A DNA stretch of 48,708 nucleotides. Source: JAZLIL01 sp045617405 (GTDB taxonomy: Bacteria > Bacillota > Clostridia > Lachnospirales > Lachnospiraceae). This document shows positions 41,916 through 48,708 of the stretch, piece by piece. The DNA lies in assembly GCA_045617405.1 (NCBI GenBank), contig JAZLIL010000070.1, positions 1 through 48,708 on the forward strand, given 5' to 3'. The stretch's first letter is position 1, and every line of letters starts with the position of its first letter. A program made the translations under genes and the position numbers. The notes under the pieces are model-generated. The model ran no database searches. It was not told where the DNA came from and was given only the letters and a program-made list of their open reading frames with translations.

Positions 41916-44821
41916 AAAAGATAGTATTACAGGAAACCAAAGACATAAATGCCCCGGGCAGACCGATTAACCTCCCGCCTGACATGGCACAGCACTACAT
42001 TCGCATCAGAGGTGCAAAGGTCAACAATCTGAAGAACCTCTCGATTAATATCCCCAGAGACAAAATGGTTGTACTCACCGGCCTTTCGGGCTCGGGAAAG
42101 TCCTCTCTTGCCTTTGACACAATCTACGCCGAAGGCCAGCGCCGCTACATGGAATCACTTTCCTCCTATGCAAGGCAGTTCCTCGGACTTATGGACAAGC
42201 CCGATGTGGAGAGCATCGAAGGTCTTCCTCCCGCTATTTCCATCGATCAGAAATCGACAAACAAAAATCCGCGGTCGACAGTCGGAACCGTTACCGAAAT
42301 TTACGATTACCTTCGTCTTCTATATGCAAGAATCGGAATCCCGCATTGTCCAAACTGCGGCAAGGAAATCAAAAAGCAAACAGTCGATCAGATGACCGAT
42401 GAGATTATGCACCTTCCCGAAGCCACAAAGATCCAGCTTCTCGCGCCTGTAGTCAGAGGACGCAAGGGCGAGCATGTAAAAATCTTTGAGCAGGCCAAGC
42501 GAAGCGGCTATGTCCGTGTTATCGTTGACGGCAATCTCTACGATCTCTCCGAGGAAATCAAACTTGAAAAGAACAACAAACACAACATTTCCATCGTTGT
42601 CGACAGACTTGTAGTGAGGTCCGGTATCGAAACACGTCTCACAGATTCAATCGAGAATGTCCTTAAGTTAAGCGACGGTCTTCTCGAAGTCGATGTCGTA
42701 GGCGGAAAACCTTTAAGCTTCAGTCAGAATTTTGCCTGCCCCGACTGCGGAATCAGTCTTGATGAGCTTGAGCCGAGAATCTTTTCCTTCAACAATCCTT
42801 TCGGCGCCTGCCCCGAGTGCAACGGACTCGGGTTTAAGCGTGACTTTTCCGAGCAGCTGATTATTCCCGACACATCATTAAGCATTCTTGACAAGGACTG
42901 CATTGCTGTGAACGGCTGGAAGTCCGCTCACAAGGAGGACAGTTGGGCGTACAGTCTGTTTGACGCTATCTCAAAAGAGTATAAGATCGATCTTTCCGTT
43001 CCATATAAAGATCTTTCCGAGGAAGCGCGAAGAATTATTCTTTACGGCACACAGGGAAGAAAGCTGAAGGTCCATTACACAAGCAGAATCGGCGACAACA
43101 TCTATCAGACTGCGTTTGAAGGGCTCTTCCCCGATCTTTCAAGAAGATACCGCGAGTGCTCCGAGTCTGCACGCGCCGAGTACGAACAGTTTATGGTTTC
43201 AACACCTTGCAGCTCCTGCGCCGGAAAGAGACTCCGTCCGGAATCTCTCGCTGTTACTGTCGGCAATCAAAACATCGCAGACATTACCGAGATACCGCTC
43301 GGTGAGATGAAGCTCTTCCTTGACGAACTGACACTGACGCCGGTTCAGCAGCAGATCGGAGGACTTGTCCTCAAGGAGATCAAGGCACGCCTCGGTTTCC
43401 TCATCGATGTCGGCCTTGACTATCTGACGCTTTCCCGTGCCACGGCCTCTCTTTCGGGCGGTGAGGCTCAGCGAATCAGACTCGCGACACAGATCGGGTC
43501 GGGACTTGTCGGAGTCGCCTACATTCTCGATGAGCCCAGCATAGGACTTCACCAGAGAGACAACGACAAGCTTCTCGCATCACTCAAAAGGCTCAGAGAT
43601 CTCGGAAACACACTGATTGTTGTCGAACACGATGAGGACACGATGCGTGCGGCGGATCAGGTCATCGACATCGGCCCCGGTGCGGGATCGCTTGGGGGTG
43701 AGGTCGTAGCCCAGGGAACTGCTGAAGAAATTATGAAGATCCCGGAATCGATTACCGGACGCTACCTGAGCGGCGAGCTTTCTATCCCTGTTCCCGAAAC
43801 AAGAAGAACCCCAAAGGGGCACCTTACTATTAAGGGAGCGCGTGAACACAATCTCAAAAACATTGATGTTGACATTCCGCTTGGCGTCATCACCTGCATC
43901 ACCGGTGTTTCAGGGTCGGGAAAAAGCTCGCTTGTCACGGAGATTCTCTACAAGCAGCTTTCCCATGATCTTAACAGATCGCACGAAATCTCAGGCGACC
44001 ACGATGCCATTCTCGGGATTGAGCAGCTTGACAAGATCATCAACATTGATCAGTCACCCATAGGAAGAACTCCAAGGTCAAATCCTGCCACCTATACCGG
44101 TGTCTTTGATATGATAAGAGATCTCTTTGCATCTGTTCCCGATGCCAAGATGCGCGGATATGCAAAGGGGCGCTTCAGCTTCAACGTTAAAGGCGGCCGA
44201 TGTGAGGCGTGCTCCGGTGACGGTATCATCAAGATTGAGATGAACTTCCTTCCCGATGTCTACGTTCCCTGCGAAGTCTGCGGCGGAAAACGCTACAACC
44301 GTGAGACTTTGGAAGTAAAGTACAAGGGAAAAAACATTTACGATGTCCTTGATATGACAGTTGAAGAGGCGGTGAGATTCTTCGAGAATGTGCCCTTCAT
44401 CAAGCGAAAGATCGATACGCTCAATGATGTTGGTCTTTCCTACCTGAAGCTCGGTCATCCTGCCACTGATCTTTCAGGCGGTGAGGCACAGCGTGTCAAG
44501 CTTGCGACAGAACTCAGCAAGCGCGACACCGGAAAGACGATTTACGTCCTTGACGAGCCGACAACCGGCCTTCACTTTGACGATGTCAAAAAGCTGATTG
44601 GAATCCTTCAGCGTCTGACAAAGGCAGGCAATTCGGTAGTCGTCATCGAGCACAATCTTGACGTTATCAAAACGGCGGATTACATCATTGATCTCGGACC
44701 CGAGGGCGGCGAGCGCGGCGGTACAGTCATCGCGACCGGAACACCCGAAGAGGTTGCAGCCAATCCTGCTTCGTTTACGGGACAGTATCTGAAAAGGATA
44801 CTTGACAAAAAGACACCCTGA
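41912..44821 (+). CDS. uvrA: Excinuclease ABC subunit A
   Basis: A 969-residue damage-recognition ATPase of the UvrABC system. Two ABC modules are seen: Walker A GLSGSGKSS in the first and GVSGSGKSS in the second, signatures LSGGEAQRIRLAT and LSGGEAQRVKLAT, Walker B segments YILDEPSIGLH and YVLDEPTTGLH. Zinc-type Cys pairs lie in CPNCGK, CPDCG/CPEC and CEACSGDG/CEVCGG. The start at 41912 gives a tail of about 25 residues before the usual MAQHYIRIRGA; the ATGA overlap with uvrB supports it, but the inner Met cannot be excluded. Confidence 0.96.
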   Translation: MKKIVLQETKDINAPGRPINLPPDMAQHYIRIRGAKVNNLKNLSINIPRDKMVVLTGLSGSGKSSLAFDTIYAEGQRRYMESLSSYARQFLGLMDKPDVESIEGLPPAISIDQKSTNKNPRSTVGTVTEIYDYLRLLYARIGIPHCPNCGKEIKKQTVDQMTDEIMHLPEATKIQLLAPVVRGRKGEHVKIFEQAKRSGYVRVIVDGNLYDLSEEIKLEKNNKHNISIVVDRLVVRSGIETRLTDSIENVLKLSDGLLEVDVVGGKPLSFSQNFACPDCGISLDELEPRIFSFNNPFGACPECNGLGFKRDFSEQLIIPDTSLSILDKDCIAVNGWKSAHKEDSWAYSLFDAISKEYKIDLSVPYKDLSEEARRIILYGTQGRKLKVHYTSRIGDNIYQTAFEGLFPDLSRRYRECSESARAEYEQFMVSTPCSSCAGKRLRPESLAVTVGNQNIADITEIPLGEMKLFLDELTLTPVQQQIGGLVLKEIKARLGFLIDVGLDYLTLSRATASLSGGEAQRIRLATQIGSGLVGVAYILDEPSIGLHQRDNDKLLASLKRLRDLGNTLIVVEHDEDTMRAADQVIDIGPGAGSLGGEVVAQGTAEEIMKIPESITGRYLSGELSIPVPETRRTPKGHLTIKGAREHNLKNIDVDIPLGVITCITGVSGSGKSSLVTEILYKQLSHDLNRSHEISGDHDAILGIEQLDKIINIDQSPIGRTPRSNPATYTGVFDMIRDLFASVPDAKMRGYAKGRFSFNVKGGRCEACSGDGIIKIEMNFLPDVYVPCEVCGGKRYNRETLEVKYKGKNIYDVLDMTVEEAVRFFENVPFIKRKIDTLNDVGLSYLKLGHPATDLSGGEAQRVKLATELSKRDTGKTIYVLDEPTTGLHFDDVKKLIGILQRLTKAGNSVVVIEHNLDVIKTADYIIDLGPEGGERGGTVIATGTPEEVAANPASFTGQYLKRILDKKTP

Positions 44822-44873
44822 TTTATGAACTCACAAAAGATGTGCATTCAAATTCGCACAGATTGGAGAATAT

Positions 44874-45461
44874 ATGGAGAATCAGTTCTATGCAATGCTC
44901 TCCCGAATGAAATACATCAATCGCTGGGCATTGATGCGAAACAGCTACACCGAAAACATAAGCGAGCATTCCCTCGAGGTTGCCATTCTCTCGCACGCCC
45001 TCTGCGTAATCGGAAACAAATACTTCGGCAAGAACCTTAACTGCGAGAAAGCGGCACTGATTGGAATGTTCCACGATGCAACGGAAATCATCACAGGCGA
45101 CATGCCTACTCCGGTCAAGTACCTCAACAGGGATATAAATATCGCCTACAAAGACATCGAAAGCAGATCTGCGACGCATCTTCTCAGCATGCTTCCCATC
45201 GATCTTCGTCCCGAGTACAGCGATGTCTTCTTCAAGAATCCGGAGGATGCCTACGAGTGGCTTCTTGTCAAAGCTGCCGACAAACTTTCCGCCATCATCA
45301 AGTGCAAGGAAGAGCTTAAGATGGGTAATCTCGAATTCGGAAACGCAGAGAAAACCCTTTCCGAATCCCTCGACGACCTCGGACTCCCCGAAGCCGACTA
45401 CTTCGTTAGCAACTTCCTTCCTGCCTACGACCTTACCCTGGACGAACTAAACGAAATGTAA
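44874..45461 (+). CDS. yfbR: HD-domain 5'-deoxynucleotidase, YfbR family
   Basis: A 195-residue metal-dependent phosphohydrolase closely following E. coli YfbR, which removes phosphate from deoxynucleoside 5'-monophosphates. Matching segments are FYAMLSRMKYINRWALMR, TENISEHSLEVA with a metal-binding His, the HD pair in GMFHDATEIITGDMPTPVKY, and LVKAADKLSAIIKC. GGAG precedes the ATG. It lies 52 bp after uvrA and may share its transcript; its 3' end overlaps the convergent GGDEF gene by 15 bp. Confidence 0.93.
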   Translation: MENQFYAMLSRMKYINRWALMRNSYTENISEHSLEVAILSHALCVIGNKYFGKNLNCEKAALIGMFHDATEIITGDMPTPVKYLNRDINIAYKDIESRSATHLLSMLPIDLRPEYSDVFFKNPEDAYEWLLVKAADKLSAIIKCKEELKMGNLEFGNAEKTLSESLDDLGLPEADYFVSNFLPAYDLTLDELNEM

Positions 45462-46565
45462 TTGAACCGAAACGAAATCATCGGTGCATGTTACGTTGTT
45501 CTTGCCGTCGCGCTTGCCATCGAGGAGTGCCTCGTAGGCATCATCGATGAGATACGAAAGTGCGTCGGCATCCTCGGGGATGATTGTTGAAACTCCGATG
45601 CTGACTGTGACGTAAGGATTACATGAATTACGCCCGGTCGGAATGTGCGCCGCTTCTACGGCGCCGCGGATTCTTTCTGCGAGTGCCAGACACTCCTTCG
45701 GGGAATTCCCGTTGAGTAATACGATGAAACGCCCTCCAATCATTCGGCAGATCAGGTCTGTGCTTCGCGCTGAAGTGGTCCGGATTATTCCTCCTATCTC
45801 TTTTATAAACAGATCCCCGTTTTGCGTTCCGTAGAATGTGTTTATACTGCAAAGATCATCAATGTCAACAAGCAGAAGAGACATCGTTCTCTTCTTTCTG
45901 GCTGCCTCATCAATTATAGGTGCCGCCATCTTCTCAAGTCCGCTTCTGTTATAGAATCCCGTCAACGGGTCGCGACTGACCGTTCCTGAATACGAAGAAA
46001 GACGCTCCTTAAGGGACTGATTCTCCGCCGTCTTCTGATAGTATACTCTCGAAGCTGCAAAAAGAAGTGCGTTATAAATGCAGACACAAGCGATTCCCGA
46101 CAGACCCGTTCCGGTCTTTATAAGAAGAATGACCGCAAAGACGACCTGGGTAAAAAAGAAATAGGCCTGCTCCATAGGAGAGAAAAGCGGAACGAGAATC
46201 AGGACAAGAGAAAAGACGCCGTAGCTGAGAAAGCTGCCGTTTAACAACATATCTGCGTAGATAAGGTAAAAGAAATAGACACAATACAGTATCCAGAAGA
46301 GTCTGAACGGGAGCTTGGACGAAACAGGCTCCTTTAATCGAAGCAGAACTCTTGACAGCAAAGCAAATCCGACACAAGATGCCAGATAAATCCAGGATAC
46401 AACCGTCAACAGCCCTGGAACCTCTGCCCGTGCATCCATGCAGGCAATGAGAATAACAAACAGAACAAAAACACACATTCCGAGCGACACAAAAAAGATC
46501 CGCGTCAGATTTGCCCGCAGTATATGTGAATTAGACGATGTATCTGTTTTAATTACATTTACCAT
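45447..46565 (-). CDS. Membrane protein with degenerate GGDEF domain
   Basis: The 372 residues start with six or seven hydrophobic segments (about 20-185), followed by a coiled linker and a GGDEF domain opened by SRDPLTGFYNRSGLEKM (about 205-). The signature position reads RMIGGRFIVLL, so GGDEF is replaced by IGGRF and cyclase activity is unlikely. It may instead bind c-di-GMP or GTP, or signal through protein contacts. The start is uncertain: the ATG at 46565 has only a weak AAAG site, and a GTG at 46586 would add seven residues. Confidence 0.82.
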   Translation of the reverse strand: MVNVIKTDTSSNSHILRANLTRIFFVSLGMCVFVLFVILIACMDARAEVPGLLTVVSWIYLASCVGFALLSRVLLRLKEPVSSKLPFRLFWILYCVYFFYLIYADMLLNGSFLSYGVFSLVLILVPLFSPMEQAYFFFTQVVFAVILLIKTGTGLSGIACVCIYNALLFAASRVYYQKTAENQSLKERLSSYSGTVSRDPLTGFYNRSGLEKMAAPIIDEAARKKRTMSLLLVDIDDLCSINTFYGTQNGDLFIKEIGGIIRTTSARSTDLICRMIGGRFIVLLNGNSPKECLALAERIRGAVEAAHIPTGRNSCNPYVTVSIGVSTIIPEDADALSYLIDDAYEALLDGKRDGKNNVTCTDDFVSVQLHFV

Positions 46566-46653
46566 TTCTTTCAAAACGAACACCACCCGCAGTACTTAGA
46601 GACACCTTGCCTCCATCACATATATCTATCGGCATTTTTCGCTATTATCTTTA

Positions 46654-46671
46654 TGTCAATGTTATTCGCAA
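46654..46671 (+). repeat. Truncated dispersed repeat, copy E
   Basis: TGTCAATGTTATTCGCAA is an 18-bp exact match to the head of copies B and C, after which similarity ends. Like copies C and D it is followed by a terminator hairpin. Confidence 0.55.
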
Positions 46672-46680
46672 ACAAAATGT

Positions 46681-46701
46681 GCCGGACCATTACGGTCCGG
46701 C
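46681..46701 (-). terminator. cheW terminator
   Basis: GCCGGACC and GGTCCGGC form a perfect 8-bp stem with a 5-nt loop. On the minus strand the stem is followed by ACATTTTGTTT, and the cheW stop lies 17 bp upstream. Confidence 0.75.
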
Positions 46702-46717
46702 AACAACCTGTTGTGTA

Positions 46718-47275
46718 TCAATCTGTTTTTGATGCTTCCGCTTTTTCCTTTGCTGCGCGTGCTGCTTCCTCTGCTTCCCTTCTGGCCTTCTCAAGAAGAT
46801 TTTTCTCCTCCTGTTGACGCTGATACTCTCCGAGCGCGTCGTTGAGACCAACAATCTCCTCTGGAGAGAGAAGATAGTCTTTGTTGATTGCCGGAACAAG
46901 CTCGCCATGAACGCTGAAGATTGAAGACACATAATCGGTCCCCGCACTTGATGCAATCTGCGGAATAGTTTGTGCTGTTCGAAGATCGATTTCGGCTATT
47001 TCACTCACGGAATCAATTCTGAACCCGATTACTCTCTTTCCTATCTGCACAAACACATTCTGGCAATCCGATTTTGCACCGGAAATGCAGAATTTGGCAG
47101 CAAGATCATAAACCGGACAGGCCTGCCCCCGCAACGAAGCAAGCCCTATAAAGTTTTTGGGAAGACCGTCAATCCTCATCAGATTGCCCTCAGGTTCAAT
47201 CGTAATAACATCAAGGCTGTTAAAGCCGAAACGCTGTCCGCCCAGAGAAACAATAACGTATTTTGAGTACCCCAT
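46718..47275 (-). CDS. cheW: CheW-like chemotaxis coupling protein with coiled-coil tail
   Basis: The 185 residues start with a CheW domain (about 3-140), recognised from YVIVSLGGQRFGFNSLDVI, GLASLRGQACPVYDLAAKF and GFRIDSVSEI. CheW links receptors to the kinase CheA. The C-terminal 40 residues are a charged Ala/Glu/Lys-rich helix, longer than in ordinary CheW. No cheA or receptor gene is in the window. It lies 9 bp after prfB, so the two probably share a transcript. The ribosome site is only purine-rich. Confidence 0.88.
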   Translation of the reverse strand: MGYSKYVIVSLGGQRFGFNSLDVITIEPEGNLMRIDGLPKNFIGLASLRGQACPVYDLAAKFCISGAKSDCQNVFVQIGKRVIGFRIDSVSEIAEIDLRTAQTIPQIASSAGTDYVSSIFSVHGELVPAINKDYLLSPEEIVGLNDALGEYQRQQEEKNLLEKARREAEEAARAAKEKAEASKTD

Positions 47276-47284
47276 CTCTTCTAC

Positions 47285-48389
47285 CTACCTGTGAATCCAC
47301 TTTAAATATGCATTGATAAAAGGATCTAAGTTTCCATCAAGAACACCCTGCGCATTTCCTATCTCTGTGTCTGTTCTGTGATCCTTGACAAGAGTATAGG
47401 GCTGAAGCACATAGGAACGAATCTGATTTCCGAAGTTGATATCCTTGACTTCGCCTCTGATTCCCGATTCCTTGTCAGCGTTTTCCTGCTCTTTAAGCAG
47501 ATACAGCTTCGCCTTGAGCATCTGCATGGCCTTGTCCTTATTCTGGAACTGAGATCTCTCATTTTGGCACTGAACAACAATACCTGTAGGAAGGTGCGTG
47601 ATTCTGATAGCGGACGAAGTCTTGTTTACATGCTGACCGCCGGCACCGCTTGATCGGAAAATATCAATCCTGATATCATCATCGTTAATCTCAACACCCA
47701 TGTCTTTTTCGATGTCGGGCATAACATCACATGAAACGAAAGATGTCTGGCGTTTGTTATTTGCGTTAAAAGGCGAAAGACGAACAAGCCTGTGAACGCC
47801 TTTCTCAGCCTTTAAGTAACCGTAAGCATGCAAACCGTTGACCTGCAATGTAACGGACTTGTAGCCGGCCTCATCGCCTTCAAGAAAATCAATAAGCTCT
47901 GTTGTGAACCCCTTCTTGTCGGCCCATTTCTGATACATTCTGAAAAGCATTCCCGCCCAGTCACAGCTTTCGGTGCCGCCTGCACCGGCATGAAGTGTCA
48001 GGATTGCATTGTTCTCATCGTACTCGTCACAAAGCAGTGTCTCAAGCCTTAATGTTTCAAAGTTTGTCTTGAAATCCTCGAGCTCGGCCGCAATCTCATC
48101 CACCATAGTATCATCGTTTTCCTCATTGGCTATGTCAATGAGGTCGAGCATATCCGCATGCTGATGAATGAGAGCTTCGTACTCGGAAATTACATCCTTC
48201 AGATTTTTAAGCTCCTTCATCGCGGGCTGTGACCTTTCGGGGTCGTCCCAGAATCCGGGCTCTTCCATAATACCCTCTAATTCTTCGACTCTCAGCTTTT
48301 TACTAGCGAGGTCAAAGTGAATCCCCCACTTCTTTTAGCGGCCCTGTGTAGGTGCCAAGTGTGTACTTGAACTGATCAAGAGCTACCAA
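47285..48389 (-). CDS. prfB: Peptide chain release factor 2 with programmed +1 frameshift
   Basis: RF2 recognises UGA and UAA stop codons. The main frame shows the SPF recognition tripeptide in RLVRLSPFNANN and the peptidyl-hydrolysis motif GGQ in SGAGGQHVNKTSSAIR. The first 25 codons start at a TTG (48389, AAGGAAG upstream) and read LVALDQFKYTLGTYTGPLKE-type RF2 sequence, ending CTT TGA at 48317-48312. A +1 shift on CTT continues as DLASKKLRVEELEGIME in the main frame, giving 367 residues in total. A GGGGG Shine-Dalgarno-like element lies just before the shift site. This is the conserved autoregulatory shift: low RF2 favours frameshifting. It follows secA. Confidence 0.95.
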
Positions 48390-48506
48390 TTTATCACTTC
48401 CTTATAAATTATTTCAATCACTTCCCGCTGCTGCGGAGGCAGAATTGAACGCCTCTCTCTTCAGCCGGGTTCAAGCCCCGGCAAGGACAAGCATGTCTTC
48501 TTACTT

Positions 48507-48708
48507 TTAATCGTACTGACCGTTTCCGCGGCAGCACTGCTTAAACTTCTTTCCCGAACCGCAAGGGCAGGGATCGTTCGGCAGAACCTTCTTGTTGGCA
48601 CGTCTCTTGGGAGCGTGTGCAACAGTGTCATCCCTGTTGGTACCTGTTTCCTTTGCCACCTGTTCACGTTCAACCTTGCGTTCTACCTGAACGCGCATCA
48701 GCATTCTG
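48507..48708 (-). CDS. secA: SecA, C-terminal end (cut by the window edge)
   Basis: Only the last 67 residues are inside the window. They end in a SEC-C zinc motif, NDPCPCGSGKKFKQCC, and the upstream EREQVAKETGTNRDD resembles SecA linkers. SecA is the ATPase driving protein export through SecYEG; the zinc motif binds SecB or ribosomes. The secA-prfB order is common in Bacillota. The remainder lies beyond the right edge; the first Met in the window is internal. Confidence 0.85.
   Translation of the reverse strand, partial: RMLMRVQVERKVEREQVAKETGTNRDDTVAHAPKRRANKKVLPNDPCPCGSGKKFKQCCRGNGQYD

Noticed and set aside
48405..48480. Functional tRNA gene
   Set aside because: No acceptor stem can be paired and the middle loop has ten bases instead of seven.

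Overview
The window looks like a chromosomal segment of an anaerobic, Gram-positive member of Bacillota, class Clostridia, most like Lachnospiraceae. The evidence is gene content: MecA, long-form HPF, a PotABCD polyamine importer, a GHKL/LytTR two-component pair, a DUF1858 redox-type protein, strong GGAGG ribosome sites, and many c-di-GMP and chemotaxis proteins. No rRNA gene, convincing tRNA, phage, insertion sequence or CRISPR array was seen.

Layout. From 0 to 25 kb nearly all genes run on the minus strand: threonine aldolase; a REC-PAS-GGDEF-EAL protein (plus strand); a LysR regulator; mecA; a GH18 hydrolase with tsaC; a small DUF1858 protein (plus strand); a run ilvE - ogg - potA - potB - potC - purF-like - potD; an ABC exporter pair; a cyclic-nucleotide-binding-fold protein; LD-carboxypeptidase; an S1-domain protein; and a histidine kinase/LytTR regulator pair. 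From 25.5 kb the strand changes often: an HD-GYP gene with a hybrid kinase (+), a radical SAM RiPP-type cassette with a P-loop kinase (-), hpf (-), a TetR regulator and serC-serA (+), a MATE exporter (-), murA, pspA, uvrB-uvrA and yfbR (+), then a GGDEF protein, cheW, prfB and the end of secA (-).

The most unusual features are these. (1) A radical SAM/SPASM maturase (29405-30964) whose last 43 residues look like a complete double-glycine RiPP precursor with a four-Cys core, fused in frame to the enzyme. (2) A non-coding, highly structured stretch at about 6222-6545 with its own extended -10 promoter and terminator, preceded by a perfect 14-bp-arm dyad. It fits no RNA family I recognise. (3) A PurF-like protein without the nucleophile Cys, lying inside the pot operon, next to a PotA that carries two tandem extra modules inside its TOBE region. 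(4) A dispersed repeat of about 50 bp, often followed by nested hairpins or terminators, with two copies flanking the RiPP cassette. (5) A cluster of DnaA-box-like nonamers upstream of serC. Short tandem repeats (41 bp at the mecA 3' end, 36 bp upstream of the LytTR regulator) and a terminator-like hairpin in the ilvE leader add further regulatory interest.

Functional themes. c-di-GMP handling is represented by two proteins with intact phosphodiesterase motifs (EAL, HD-GYP), while both GGDEF domains are degenerate. Envelope work is represented by murA, LD-carboxypeptidase, GH18 and pspA. DNA repair is represented by uvrAB and ogg, and nutrient uptake and synthesis by pot, ilvE and serCA. All functions are inferred by reading the translated sequences against remembered families; no search was run.
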